This document shows positions 1-12,210 of a DNA stretch of 64,000 nt, one piece after another; positions within the stretch are counted from its first letter, which is position 1; every line of letters starts with the position of its first letter. Both the position numbers and the translations under genes were made by a program. The notes below the pieces were generated by a model, which had not been told where the DNA came from, did no database searches, and saw only the letters and a list, made by a program, of their open reading frames with translations. Source of the stretch: Polytrichum commune (lineage: Eukaryota; Streptophyta; Polytrichopsida; Polytrichales; Polytrichaceae); contig OX485804.1 of NCBI GenBank assembly GCA_950295325.1, positions 41,354,001-41,418,000 of the forward strand, read 5' to 3'.

Positions 1-1122
1 AGATGATAGTGCAGTCTCCTGCACGCCATCAACTAAGCCATAGTCGGTGTGTCCATGGCTTGACTCTTCAGGTGACAACTCATCCAGAATTGAGCTCTTA
101 CCAGCATCAACAGCGGCTTTGTCAAGTTCCTCCGCGCGAACAAGATAGACTTCACTCTTCACAACAGCTTCACCCACTTGCAACCCAGGAAGGACCATAA
201 AGCCAACTACTAGGTTTTGGCTGTCCTCACCGCCTTTTTGGTTATCATCATCATCATCATCATCATCCCTTTCTCCCTCGCAATAGGGAACAACCGATTC
301 CATGCACATGGTATTGAAGCCATCACCCTTGAGAAAATTGATTGAGTTAGACTTCTGTACAAATGAGAACCTCAATCTGTGCAATAGCCAAACTGATAAA
401 GCAACCTTCAAAAAACTACAATAGAATCTTGTGTTTGGATGTAGCCCATTCTCTATGTCTGGGTTGTGGCTAAGAAAAGGCTCCTTCGTCAATGGATTTT
501 CAACAACTCTTTTATATTTCTGGAAGCAGAATTTCGAGAGAAAAGAATTGGCTGGTATATTGGTAGACAACAGCCTGGATATGGTCTCAACCTTGTCATT
601 GCAATCCCTGAATTGCTGGAAGCACTCGACCTTTGTGTAATCTTGAATACCATCTAACCCGTAATCATGTTTATCGAACCCTTCAAAAAGGCGACTGGAA
701 ATGTACGCTTGAACAACAAACTTCCAGTGATTTGCTCTCGATGTCTTCACAGTCACATCCTTTTTGATGAATTCATCCAGAACTTCCCATTCAGCCATGT
801 CGCCCTTCATAGAGGCTATGTAATGTTTTGTAAAGTTGTTGAGTGCTTCCTTCACTCCAGCGAAGGTTGTCAATAAGATTTTGGGAGAGGGTCCTGTGCC
901 GTCATCCGCATAGGATCCTCCAGGATGCCCTTGAACACTGTTTTGAAATTCAACAGGTGTCAATCTCTGCGATCCATTATGAACTCCAATATTTAATTCG
1001 GCGTGTCTTTGAGATTCCACTGCACGGCTTTCAAAGCCCAGCTCCGGCTGCCGCTGGTGGAGCTGTTGTTCCTGCTCGAATGCTGCTCTGAGATTACGTT
1101 GGTGTAAATGCCACTTCTGCAG
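1..1122 (-). CDS. GIL1/IRK-interacting-like protein (DUF641), large exon, 3' end outside window
   Basis: One minus-strand frame stays open for about 374 codons with no stop. It begins at a good splice acceptor (tttggcag, just right of 1122), so no start codon is expected here. Reading from the 5' side, the product shows KILLTTFAGVKEALNN (about 825-875), the helical stretch FVVQAYISSRLFEGF (about 680-730), FLKVALSVWLLHRL (about 370-410), MCMESVV (about 290-310) and VGFMVLPGLQVGEAVVKS (about 150-205). The MESV and VGF-x-V-x-PG-x-x-VG-x-x-V-x-S-x-VYL blocks are hallmarks of the DUF641 family. That family includes GIL1, needed for gravitropism in light, and IRK-interacting proteins. Eight consecutive Asp codons come from a GAT repeat (241-266). 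The family's N-terminal helical part should lie in exons to the right, which I could not place with confidence. The stop codon lies left of base 1. Confidence 0.85.
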   Translation of the reverse strand, partial: MQKWHLHQRNLRAAFEQEQQLHQRQPELGFESRAVESQRHAELNIGVHNGSQRLTPVEFQNSVQGHPGGSYADDGTGPSPKILLTTFAGVKEALNNFTKHYIASMKGDMAEWEVLDEFIKKDVTVKTSRANHWKFVVQAYISSRLFEGFDKHDYGLDGIQDYTKVECFQQFRDCNDKVETISRLLSTNIPANSFLSKFCFQKYKRVVENPLTKEPFLSHNPDIENGLHPNTRFYCSFLKVALSVWLLHRLRFSFVQKSNSINFLKGDGFNTMCMESVVPYCEGERDDDDDDDDNQKGGEDSQNLVVGFMVLPGLQVGEAVVKSEVYLVRAEELDKAAVDAGKSSILDELSPEESSHGHTDYGLVDGVQETALSS

Positions 1123-1154
1123 CTGCCAAAGATTAAATGTGTCTTTAGTGTTGT

Positions 1155-1304
1155 CTATTTGCTAGTGTTAATACCAAAATAAGCAGACTTGTCATAGTAC
1201 AAAAAGTTAAGATAGATAGCTGTCTTAATGAGATCATCGAGCCTCTTGATGACAAGCATCCCCAAGAAGGGGTCCTGGTGATCAAAATTATCTAGTTGCA
1301 TCAT
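1155..1304 (-). CDS. Short unidentified open frame, possible exon
   Basis: A 49-codon minus-strand frame starts with two ATGs and ends in TAG, directly upstream of the DUF641 exon. Its composition is protein-like (DHQDPFLGMLVIKRLDDLIK, then an aromatic-rich stretch), but I recognise no family. It could be a small independent gene, part of an upstream exon, or chance. It is too short to decide from sequence alone. Confidence 0.2.
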   Translation of the reverse strand: MMQLDNFDHQDPFLGMLVIKRLDDLIKTAIYLNFLYYDKSAYFGINTSK

Positions 1305-1654
1305 TGATACTATATTATCTTAGGGCATGTTGTAACACATTAATGGGGGTTCCTAAACTCCTAGCTCGTCTTCGTTAAGACAAATTTATCTAGAATCATA
1401 GAGATTGATGTCTTTCCTTTTATCTGCACATGGATTCAACCTCTACGTATAAGATGTCTCTATGATTTGCCCATTGGTGAAGAAACTGCTGGTGCTATAA
1501 TCTGCTAAGATTCTCTAGATGGCTGGCACAGAGTGGCAATTCGACCGCAAAACTTCCATCTGCATGGACAACCTTGATAAACATAACAATGACTACGAAT
1601 CCGGGATCGAATCGCACACATCTACTGCTCAAAAGTCGTGCCCTAAGACACATG

Positions 1655-2059
1655 CTAATGCGCAAACAACACATGTCCGTACGTTGCACTTACTTGCAAA
1701 GGCCAACCGACAGCAGTATCGGATTTCAGTCCCGCAGGAGAGGTTGCATATGGGTGGCCACTATCCTGGTTTCTTTCGTGATGCTCACTCCACTGATGGA
1801 CTGGACGGGTATCCGAATAATAGGAGGTGGCGCTTGGTGCGGGAGTTCTGGGAGGTGCACAGAGCTTTGGTTGCTCCGAAGAACTACTCTGCTTCAAATT
1901 GGTGCCTTTTAAGTATTCCCGTTGACTTCGATAGTAGGTATCCTTCGCTTTATGAGCTGCATCGACGACCGCCACAGCGCTCCCACTCGTGCATTTCAAC
2001 TTGCTCCAAGCCTTTTGCCATGTATCTCCTGTTTTGTGCCCGCCTTTCCCTTCAGACAT
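1655..2059 (-). CDS. Unidentified minus-strand open frame, 134 codons
   Basis: The first half, from the ATG at 2059, is Lys/Ser-rich (GDTWQKAWSKLK) and reads like protein. The second half becomes low-information and may run into an intron. It lies on the same strand and about 0.5 kb upstream of the DUF641 exon, so it might be a 5' exon of that gene. No DUF641 block is visible in it. A longer plus-strand frame overlaps it, and neither can be confirmed. Confidence 0.15.
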   Translation of the reverse strand: MSEGKGGHKTGDTWQKAWSKLKCTSGSAVAVVDAAHKAKDTYYRSQREYLKGTNLKQSSSSEQPKLCAPPRTPAPSATSYYSDTRPVHQWSEHHERNQDSGHPYATSPAGLKSDTAVGWPLQVSATYGHVLFAH

Positions 2060-5000
2060 GGTATCAGATTAAGCAGAGTAAAATTACTCAGTCGCGTTTC
2101 TCCACTTCCGAGGTTTCCAACTGAGCGAGCTCTGTGTTTCCGCCTTCAAAAACCAGAAGTCACCAGAGTTTCTGTTCACAGCAAAGCTTCCGCGACCGCA
2201 ACGACGCCTCATAGCTTTTTCTTCCATGCGAAATTAAGGCCTGTCCCCCTCTCCATCCATACGCAGGTGAATGAGTACAATACTAGATACTCGCCACCTC
2301 TCCAAGAAGCAGCATCTCAGTAAGAGGTGAACTACGGCAACCTCGACATTGGAGACAGGGTGGACGATCTAGAATAGATTGGAAAATGAGAGCGCAATCG
2401 CAGTCCTGGCAAAGAAGTTGATGAGGCAATAAGAGAGACAAATTCCTTCATATCCAAGAGAAAAATTCCCACGCTACAAACTCCTCGCCAGTTGGACTCG
2501 TACACGACATTAGCAGTAGGCCACACAGCCCACAGAAAGGAAAGTGCTCCTCTCGGTCGCGAGAGAGATATCTTAGCAGCAAGAGAACCCTCGCCTACGT
2601 CAGTCCATCTATTTCAAAAAAGCAAGAGCATTAACACATCAACTACCACATATTCTAAATTAATAATTACGAGCTTCTATTGTCCCCCACCCCTAGCTCG
2701 CACACCGTGTCCCGGCTAGATATTCTTTTCACACAAGTAGAACCAAAACAATACTCCCACGCACTGACCAAAATTTGATTTCTTCGCAACACATATTCCT
2801 AACACTCTGCAAATTCGAGCAGATAACTCTCCAACCACTATGTAATCCACACTGACCTCCAAGGAGGCTCACCTCTTTAAGTTCGTTCTCCACGATACAT
2901 CAAAAGCGGATGCCGTGTCACCCCGGAGCTCCACCGCCGAATAATCTCAATTCGAGATTCCAGTACACTACAGGGATCTCCAGTAAGGCATTCAAAGTAG
3001 GTGCAACGAGAGATTTTCTTCCCGTACTAGAAGCATGCGTCTCCGCCAAGTTACAATCCGAGCATCATACCGACAATCAACCTCTACGCAACCAATCCAA
3101 TCCTCTAATCTTGATTTTGCGTAGACGACGGAAGCCCAACAACGGCATTAAATCAAAGCGCTCCGCTGTAAGAGGCTCTAAGTATTTAGTTTCGGAGAGC
3201 AGGACACATCAACAGCGGACGGCACACCCCCGGGTAAGCTCCATCGCCGATCCCCACACAAGCTTGCGTCGTCGGATAGCGAGAAGATGAGCGCAGCACG
3301 AGCGAACCTTCAAGCCCGCGGGAAGAGAAGAGATCAAAGAAACGGCAACGGAAAGATCAGAAGCCGCGCGATCTTGATGAGCTTCCCATATCGTGAAGGC
3401 TTGGGAGGAGCTCGGGGGGAGGACAGGATTCGGGAAGATCGTGGGCGAGCAAAGAGGCATGGTGAGTGGTGTCGGTAATGATGCGCGCCGGCGTGGGAAT
3501 GTACTGAGGGTGAACATTTCAGGTCCTGGGTTGAAGGATTCGAGGCGGCAACACGGATGTTCTAATTATACACATTAAATGTGGACTTATTCAGTCGGGA
3601 AAATGCACTTGTACGCTTTGATTGTGGAAGTGCCTGAAATTTGGGGCTCTTAAGCTTAGGAAGGAAGGGGGGGGAGGAGGGGGGGGGGGGGGGATTGTTC
3701 TTCACGAGGGGCTCAAGAAGAAAGTGCATTGAAGGCAAGTTAGACGACGGTTTCGTCTCGATGAAGCTCACTCTTCCTAGGAAACGGGTCTCTCTAAATA
3801 CCCCCGACGAGCGTTGCACTCGTCAGGGGAACGGGCAGGGGCAACATCGAAAAAGCCAAAGCCAAAGCCCCCGAGCCTGGCTTGTTACATTTAATTACAT
3901 TTGATCACACTTAATTAGTTTGAATGTGTACGAATGCTTTGTGAAAGTAGACGTTATTAACTAAAATATTATAACATAAACATACTAAAATAAAACATTA
4001 ATTTTAGTTCCATTTTAGAATGACAAAGACCCTTTCAATGGTAAGTCACAAAAATTATAACCTCAGTGCTAATGAGGTTTTTGTAATGTTTTTGACTTCC
4101 AAGTTGATTACATGCTTTATTGACGGCTTCATTTCGAAAAGGAAATCCCAATCAATTGCTTATTTATTCAATGGAAGTGAACATATATATATATATATAT
4201 ATTGGACCTTGAAAATAAAGTGCACTCGATATGGGTTATGGACAAGCAGCCTTCAAGAATGTAAGGGTCAGGCGAGGCTTGGGGGTTAGGTCAAGGTTAG
4301 GGCATGCCAAGCTCGGGGGGCTGAGGATCGGTGTTGTGCACCCCTCCATGAGGAGTGCCCGAAACACCATGGGCACAATGGGGACCCCAGAGTGACACCC
4401 GGGACTTGTGCCGCCGTTGGTGAGAGGGCCCAAGTGATCCTAGTGTGGGTGAGGGTCCCGGGCGTTGGGAACGCCTCCCACCCACGGAGACTAGGAGTTA
4501 CAAGAGTAAGGCCATCAATTATACGTAGCTTATGGCGTGCGGATTTTAGAATGCTCAAGAACACCTTAATCGGAGGTGTGTCCCAGGACAGCGACATGGT
4601 ACAGCAGTGGCCTGGGAGTGGCCCCCGGGACTGCCAAGGTTTAAACAGGCATAACTTCCTCAATACTTGCCAAAATGGGTCAAGTGAGGAGTCCATTGGC
4701 ATCTACATGAAACATAAATGATGATGAAGTGGTCATATGTTAGCATCAGACATCATAAAAGGAAATTATCATGTTTCGAAGCTGCTGAGGGCTTTCAGCC
4801 CCAGCGGCTAAGGGAAAATGTCTACTTGGCCCCAACTCTTGATAGAGAGACAAAAAAATTCTTGATGGTGGGATAGGGGCCCTTTCAAAAATCCTAGAGA
4901 CTTATATGGGTGAGGTGGTGTGGCTGAACCCACCTGAGGCCAAACGACACGGCCTTCATGGGCATTGGCCCAATGTGAGGGCATAGTTGCCTTGTATGGT

Positions 5001-6743
5001 TTGGGTTGTTATAGTACGTGTTGCTCCGACAACGGGATGATCAACATAAAATTGGTTACCGATTAAATGATGAGTCCCAAAAGCAAAGCAGGAGGGTTGG
5101 TTCCCTTCCTATGAACTATAAGGTCCGCAGTATGGGGAGCTAACCATTAGTATGGCGGAATGTGAAGGGTTAGCGCTCATGACCCTTACTAGAATTTTAA
5201 AAAGTGACCAAGTTAGTGAAGGGAAGTTAACAAGAGTTGTGACACTCGGGCTTTTTTCGGTGTTGCCCGTGGCCGCCGCCCTAATGAGTGCAATGCTTGT
5301 CGGAGGTATTTAAAGAGACCCCTAGGAAACTAAACACGTGATTTAGTGCATTGTTTTCCCAATTGGTACATGTCACACTATTCAAAGTTACATAATGCAA
5401 TAACGTCTTATTCAAGAGTACAGCTTATACTAACAAAAGTTCAATAGGTTGTTCGGACATTATAGAACTTTGGTTGGCAAAATATTACACTCTCATTCAA
5501 TAGTTAAAGCATTGCATAACTCCAAATAGTAACACACACTAATTGGGATAAGATGGTGTAGTACGAGATGATTAGTGCATCCAAATTAATGTCGTAACAT
5601 AGCGAATTTCCTCTTGATTTTTGGGGCTTGCCTATAGTGAGTAGGCAAAGTGGGTCTTGTCATTAACAATACTTAAAATGTTTGGGAGTCCCCAAGGTAG
5701 TTAAAATTATTGCGGAACTTAATTCGTAGGCAAGACATGTTTGGGATGTAGCCCGAGTCAAGAGGAAAATCTCAACTATGAGCATCTCTCATCCATTCAA
5801 CATAGATATTTGACTCCCTATGGATTTGTGGCTAGTTTATCTCAAATGACTTGGCCTATATTATTATGGGTTTTGAAATGTATTCCCATGTCAAAATTGA
5901 CTATTGTCTTTTTCATGTGAAATGAGCGAAAGGCATGCTCATATGGGAGAATTTTCTCTCTCATATATTGGTGGTGCAACATACATCACCCAAGAATAAA
6001 GACGCACAACAAACATCAACTATCCCAGAGGTTGATAATGTTAGGGTTTGGTGATGGAAAGCAACTACCAAGTAGGTTTAGGGGTTATCCCTAGGGTTTT
6101 AAGCATTTTCAACATCAATTATGAAGTGAGATTGGCAAGCTTGTTTTTACGAAACATTCATGAAGTAGAATTGTTGACACAAAGTTGAAGAACATATCCA
6201 TAACCTTCTACATAAGGTCATGAGCTTCGTGTAAGCATTTCCAAAGCAAAAACTTATGTGGTCATTTGTCTCATGTGGCTTGCTAATTTCAAGTCTAATT
6301 TGGACTGCAAGCATTGTGGACCATACTATGCTTTTGTGCATATTAGATGTCAACATGTCATTCAAAGAATACAAACAAAGCTTCTTTACACATAATCATT
6401 ATCTTTCATGCAACATGAATGAGGCAGTTTGAAAAACATGAGATCTTATTTATAAACAATTGGGACTACTTCATGCATATGACAAATGTCTCATAGGCAA
6501 AGTTTTAAACACAACACCCGCAAGCCACATAAGTAGGCACCCATAAATGTCATTCTAAACACAAGAAATTCTCATAATGGACCCCATACAACACCACTTC
6601 AAGAATCATGAACTTTGCACTCTCATATTTCAATCCTGAGGCATACAATCTCCACCTGCAAATTTCTCAACAACATACTTCCTCATTCGTTGTTTCTAGC
6701 ACAATGAGTTCTTCAGCTTGTAATACTATGAAAGTGCAAAAAG
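2060..6743. other. Intergenic stretch without recognisable genes
   Basis: I see no domain-bearing frame on either strand. Contents worth naming are a purine tract with a long run of G at about 3664-3694, an (AT)n microsatellite at about 4183-4201, and a GC-rich patch around 4260-4660 with many short frames and no family match. From 5300 to 6740 the DNA is AT-rich with no protein-like frame. The left part (2060-3560) could hold the promoter and leader of the minus-strand DUF641 gene, but no element fixes this. Confidence 0.5.
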
Positions 6744-6815
6744 TGAAGATGCCAGGCATCCATTCCGGTACCTCTCGCATGCGAGGCAATTGCTCTGCCA
6801 TCCAAGCTACACCCC
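6744..6815 (-). pseudogene. tRNA-Ala (CGC) related sequence, probably a pseudogene
   Basis: The minus strand reads like a plant tRNA-Ala from end to end: GGGG-TGTAGCT at the 5' end, a D arm with GGATGGCAGAGC, an anticodon loop containing CGC, GCGAGAGGTACC as the 3' anticodon stem and variable region, and a degenerate T arm ending in GCATCTTCA. The acceptor stem has lost one base after GGGG relative to the usual GGGGATG. The 5' anticodon stem (ATTGC) no longer pairs fully with GCGAG, and the T loop lacks the TTCGA core. These changes point to a dead tRNA copy or a tRNA-derived repeat head. Confidence 0.65.
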
Positions 6816-7165
6816 AACCAGCAAGGCACCGAGCCACAATTAAGTGTAATGTCATTGTCCCTCTAGTGTGTCTGGTTAGTTTTCATTGTAGTCGGGTTAC
6901 TGAAGCTTCCTCTAAACAACGATACTCATCCTCCTATTACCTATTTGTTAAACTCATTTTACAAAGATTGCAACCAGACTCTTTTCCCATTTATTGCATT
7001 TGCTTTATTTTCACAAGATTTACAATAAAGTCTATGCAAAACACGGAGATGCAGAGACATATACATGATATGCACAACATGAATTTTACTGTCCATTGTA
7101 TTTAGACTATTTAGACATGTTATGTCTTGCTTGATAACAAACTCATTGATCCATTCGCTACATCC

Positions 7166-7422
7166 TTTTAATTCGTTCATCCAATATGCTCATCCATCTT
7201 AGATTCATTCATCGATGTCTTAGAAGAATGTAGAAGGTTTGTAGAATCACTCAACCACAGGGTTGATATTAGGACAGTAGCGCAGGTAGAGAGCATTGTC
7301 ATTACTAGTTGTAGAATCACTCATGAAGTGAAGTAGTAAAGATCTGATTTCATACGTGAATATTGTCTATCTTCTATGGATTGTTGTTTGTTGTCTGTGC
7401 ATATTCGTCAATACATACAAAA
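7166..7422 (+). repeat. 5' LTR of the Copia element
   Basis: The repeat matches 12211-12467 in direct orientation, from ttcatccaat through gtcaatacatacaaaa. About a dozen base differences separate the two copies by eye, which implies an old insertion. The outer boundary is set by loss of similarity to the left of ttttaa at 7166. Confidence 0.85.
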
Positions 7423-7572
7423 GGTTATGGGCCGTTGATGCTCTAAGTTCCACTCGTCTTCATCTGATTTGTCTGTCTGTCTTCCATCTGAGTATGGTTT
7501 TCTTGATGTCTTGATGTCTTTGAGCTATTTGTTTGCATATCTGTCTCTGTTTCTTCTTCTGATACTTATCCA

Positions 7573-8448
7573 ATGGATAAGGACATTTCTAGTATTGTCC
7601 GTTTTAACAGCGATGAGTTCCAAATCTGGAAGTGGCATATACAAGCCCTTCTCATGTATAAGAAGATTTTTGGCTTACTTGATGGCACAAATCTTGAATC
7701 TAATGCCACAGATAAAGACGCTTGGAAAGAGCGTGAGTATCTTGCTTACTCCATTTTGTGCAACTCCGTTGAACGGAAATTACTTGGCTCTCTCTTGGAC
7801 TGTAAGACTTCCCGTGAAATATGGACTACATTGTTGTCTATCTACGAACACAAAACCAGTGAAAATCTTCATGAACTTCAGAAGAAATTCTTTCAGGCTG
7901 TTATTCTTTCCTGAGCAATCTCTTACTGATTTTATTGCTAGTCTTAATCTTATTCTCAACGAGTTGGCTGCACTCGGCGATACAACGTTCAATGAAGATA
8001 CTATGATATCGAAGCTTCTTTCTTCTCTTCCTGAGGGTTTTGATCATTTTCTGACTTCCTAGGAAAGTACACCGAGCTCTGAACGCACTCTACCGAACCT
8101 TAAACTTCGTCTCATTAAAGAAGAACTCATGATCAAGAAACGTCTTCTCAATGAAACTACTGTTGCCACAAGCGCTTTCTATTCTCATACTTCAAATCCT
8201 CGTGCTCGTCTTCCTACTCATTTTCCTCATGGTCACTCTCATGGTCTTCCGATCAGTGGGAGAGGTTTTTCTCGTTCATCACGCGGCATATCTTCTTCCC
8301 ATCGTGGTACTCCTTTTCTCCATGATCGTCGTCCATTTCGACCTTCTCCACGATGTTCTGCAGCAGAGTTAGCACATCTGAAACAACACACTCGTTGCAT
8401 CGAATGTGGTGCATATGGTCATTGGCGTCAAGAATGTCCTCGTTTGTT
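7573..8448 (+). pseudogene. Copia gag region with zinc knuckle, broken
   Basis: The frame starts at an ATG (7573) with a typical Copia Gag opening (FNSDEFQIWKWHIQALL) and a retrotransposon Gag/UBN2-like segment ending in LLSSLPEGFDHFL. A CCHC zinc knuckle follows (CIECGAYGHWRQEC, about 8395-8440). A frameshift near 7905 moves the reading from frame 1 to frame 2. An in-frame TAG at 8060-8062 then interrupts it. The product would package element RNA in virus-like particles, but this copy cannot make an intact Gag. Confidence 0.85.
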
Positions 8449-8631
8449 TCTACTCGCCCTATGTCAATTCCTTCTACAGAGTCTACGAGAGATTATCGTT
8501 CATCTCGTGTTCATTTTGTTGATGTTTCTCCGTCACTACCATCTCTTTCTTCTGTTTCCTCAAATACATAAGAAGTTTCACCTCTTCCTGCTGAAAATTT
8601 TCTCTCTCATGAAGAACTCTTCCATGATACT

Positions 8632-11600
8632 GTGGAGCAACTACAGCTGGAAGAGTCTTACTCTGAAGACTATTATGACGTATCAGGAGCACATTCCAGT
8701 CACTCCATTTCCAAAGCTTATATGGCTATGTCTCATTCTGTTCCTTCTAATCTTCTTCTTGATGTCTGGATTGTGGACAACGGTGCTAATCAGCACATGT
8801 CACACAAATTCGATTGGTTTACATCTTATAAGCCACTGTCTTCTGGACAATCTTGGCCAATCTTGGCCAATTACTTCAGTAGCAGGCCACAAAACATATG
8901 TTGTTGGTACTGGTACAATTCGTTTCCTTGTACAGTTATTACCATATCGAATAGAGATCTTCTCTCTTGATGATGTTCTTTATGTTCCTGGTCTTGATTG
9001 CAATCTATTCTCTACCACAGCCATGGCCAAGAAACATGGTCTTATTTTCACATGCAGTGCTGATAGGTGCACATTCACCAAGGATAATGAGTTGTATCTC
9101 ACAGGTTGCTTGAGAAATGATATGTACGTCTTGGATCTTACTGTTCTTTTACCACAAACTCTTGCTACTCATGCCAACAGTTTCGGCAACATACCACAAT
9201 CTCAGGAGCGTCAATCAATCCAGACATGGCATCACCGATTTGCTCATCTCAATTTTGAGATGATTAAACACATGGAACGCCATGGTTCTGTTCTTGGTTT
9301 ACAACTTACCAAACGTGAGCCAGATCTCATCTGCATTGGTTGTCAACTTGGTAAACATCAACGTGCCTCATTTCCAGTTAATCATGCTCGACAATGTTTT
9401 CATAAACCAGGGGATTTGATTTATGGCGATATTTGTGGGCCGATGTCTGTGCCATCACATGGAGGATCAGTTTATTTTGTCTTATTCAAGGATGATACTA
9501 CCGGTTTGTATTCTGCATTCGTAGAAAATCTGAAGCTCTAGCTTGTTTCCAAAAGGTTTGTTCACAAATCACCAGAGACACTGGATGCTATGTCCAGATG
9601 CTTCGTACGGATCGTGGAGGAGAGTTTGCAAACAAAGTATTCGATCAATATTTGGCAGCTCATTCTATCAGACGGGAATATACTACCCCTTACACACCAT
9701 AACAAAATTCAGTAGCTGAACGAGAAAATCGCACTATAATGGAAGGTGTTCGCAATTGTCTTCATCAAGCAAGGATCAACCTCAGATTTTGGGCGGAAGC
9801 AGTTCAATATCTAGTTTATACACTATATCGCCTGGGTACCAGAATTCTATCTGATTACACTTCTTTTGAAGCCTATTTTGGATTTCCTCCATCTGTCGTT
9901 CATCTACGACCTTTTGGTTGTCCAACATTTGTACATATTCCTACCCCTTTGCGACGGAAATTGGATCCAAAGGCTCAGCATGGAATTTTTGTTGGTTACT
10001 CTGACGAGAGTAAAGCCTTTCGAATTTGGATTCTTGACAAATCCCGGGTAGTTACTTCTCGCGACGTTACTTTTGACGAAGAGAAGATTGTTCAGTACAA
10101 TGCACCAGAGTCTCAGTCTGCAAACACACATTCTTCTCTCATTCCTAGTGAGATTACTAATGTCACAACTCCTCCTCCTGGTCCCAAATATGTTATTCCT
10201 GTTGACCATCCTCATGTCAATGTTTATCCCATTCCTCCTCCTCCAATAATCCTTTCCCCTCCCCAGTTTTCTCCAAATCATGATCTCAATTCTATCTCAA
10301 CAGTGTCGATTCCCTCCTTACCTTCTCAAGATACAGGACAACAATTTTTTCCAGGATTACCTGAAACTGATTATTGTGCAACTGATGACCCGTATGATTT
10401 TTCAACTCCTACTCAACCTATTCATCAGGTTTCTCATCATGAGTCCATCATTCCGGTTTCAATTCAAGATACTGTACCAGGATCTTGTGCACCAGTTTCT
10501 GCTGCGAGTTACCTCGAAGAGGTGTTAATCCTCCTATACGCTATGGTGACTAGTATTATGCATTTTCTGCAATGGCTGGAACCCTTCTTCCTGTCCCAAA
10601 ATCTTATAAAGAAGCTCTTCAGAGTCCTTTTGCACCACAGTGGAAAGCTGCCATGGACGAGGAATTCAATAGTCTTATTACGAACAAAACATGGCAGCTC
10701 ACACATCTTCCTCCAGGTCGGAAAGCCATTTGTTGCAAGTGGATTTACGCCTTGAAGACTAAACCCGACGGTAGTATCAATCGCTTTAAAGCGCGATTAG
10801 TTGCGAAAGGTTGTAGCCAGATTCCAGGAGTTGATTTCCATGAGACATTTTCTCCGACTGTCAAATATGATAGTCTCCAGATTATCCTAGCTCTAGTGGT
10901 TGCCATCGACTTACATATGGGACAGTTTGACATTAAGACATCGTTTCTATATGGGAGTATTCAGGAAGAGATTTATATGGACCAAGTTGAGGGCTATGTT
11001 GATCCTACATGGATTGAAGTTGTTTGTAAGCTTCTTCAGGCATTATATGCCCTTCGTCAATCGAGTCGAGCATGGGCTAAAAAGATGGAGGCATTTCTAA
11101 AAGCTTTTGGATTACATCAGGCAGCAATGGATCATTGTGTGTATTATTCACGCCAGGATGGTGTCATTACGATTGTCACTATATTTGTGGATGACGGTCT
11201 CATTTGTTCAAACAGTTCTGCTCGCATTGACTCAATCCTCAAGTTCATGAGTGAGGTTTTTGTGACTAAGGTCACCGATCCTGAAGTCTACGTTGGTCTA
11301 CATTTGACTCGTGATCGCAAGCAGAGAATTATTTCCATTGATCAGGAACCATATATTCAGGATAAGATTATTGATCAATATGGCTTGCAAGATGCCCATC
11401 CTGTGACGACTCCTGCTGATCCTACCTCACGGTTACCTGCCGTTACGAATTCTAACCTTGTTCAATCCTTGGTCACTTTTCTTTTCCTCAACATGATTGG
11501 CAGCTGTCAATTTGCAGCTATCACGACTCGCAGTGATGTTGCTTATGCTATGAATGTTGTTGCGACTTCTAAACGTCAAGGATTACCAACCACAGCTCAA

Positions 11601-12159
11601 TGCTATGCTATCAAAAGGATTGGTCGTTATCTCAAAGGTACCAAGCATTTGAAGCTTATCTTGGGAGGTCTTACAGGCAATGGTGTTTTGACTGCATACA
11701 TAGATGCAAACTATGGCGCTGATCATGTCGATCGGAAGTCCAAGTCCAACTATGTTCTCTATTTTCAACAATGGCCATGTTGCTTGGGGTTCGAAGAAGC
11801 AATCTTGTGTTGCTACTTCTACGACTCATGCTGAATATATTGCTTTATACATTGTTACCAAAGAGGTGATCTGGTGCCGTAGGCTATTGGCAGATCTAGG
11901 GTTTGCTCAAACAGAGCCTACTGTCATCTATACTGATAGTCAGAGTGCTCTTCGTTTGGCCATGAATCCTGAGTTTCATGCCCATATTAAGTATCATTAC
12001 ACTAGAGAACAAATTCTTCTACAATCCATATGACTACAGTATGTCAATACGCATGATCAAATTGCAGATATTTTGACAAAACCATTGACTCCAGACCACT
12101 TTCATAGACTCCGAGCTAGTATGCTTACAGATGTTCATCCTTCACCCTCGGAGACTTGA
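8632..12159 (+). pseudogene. Copia pol region (protease, integrase, RT, RNase H), broken
   Basis: The order of domains is Copia-type. The protease segment (about 8765-8990) has WIVDNGANQHM where the family has D-S/T-G. GAG-pre-integrase and the integrase core follow (HHRFAHLNFEMIKHM, about 9228; GDICGPM, about 9426; TDRGGEF, about 9606), then the reverse transcriptase (about 10600-11300, with KARLVAKG, FDIKTSFLYG and FVDDGL), then RNase H (TTHAEYIAL and YTDSQSAL, about 11820-11960). Breaks include frame changes near 8450-8630, 8880, 10500 and 11770, and stops near 9540, 9702 and 12033. The frame closes at TGA 12157-12159, immediately before the polypurine tract. The breaks show that the copy is inactive. 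Confidence 0.88.
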
Positions 12160-12210
12160 AGTGGGAGATTTTTTCTAATATGAAGTCCCTGAGGTTAAGT
12201 GAAGTGGGAG

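Noticed and set aside
1519-2124. 201-codon plus-strand frame
   Set aside because: No domain and low-information composition; it overlaps another open frame on the minus strand. Probably chance in a GC-richer patch.
4286-4702. 138-codon minus-strand frame
   Set aside because: No domain; a GC-rich patch with open frames on both strands.
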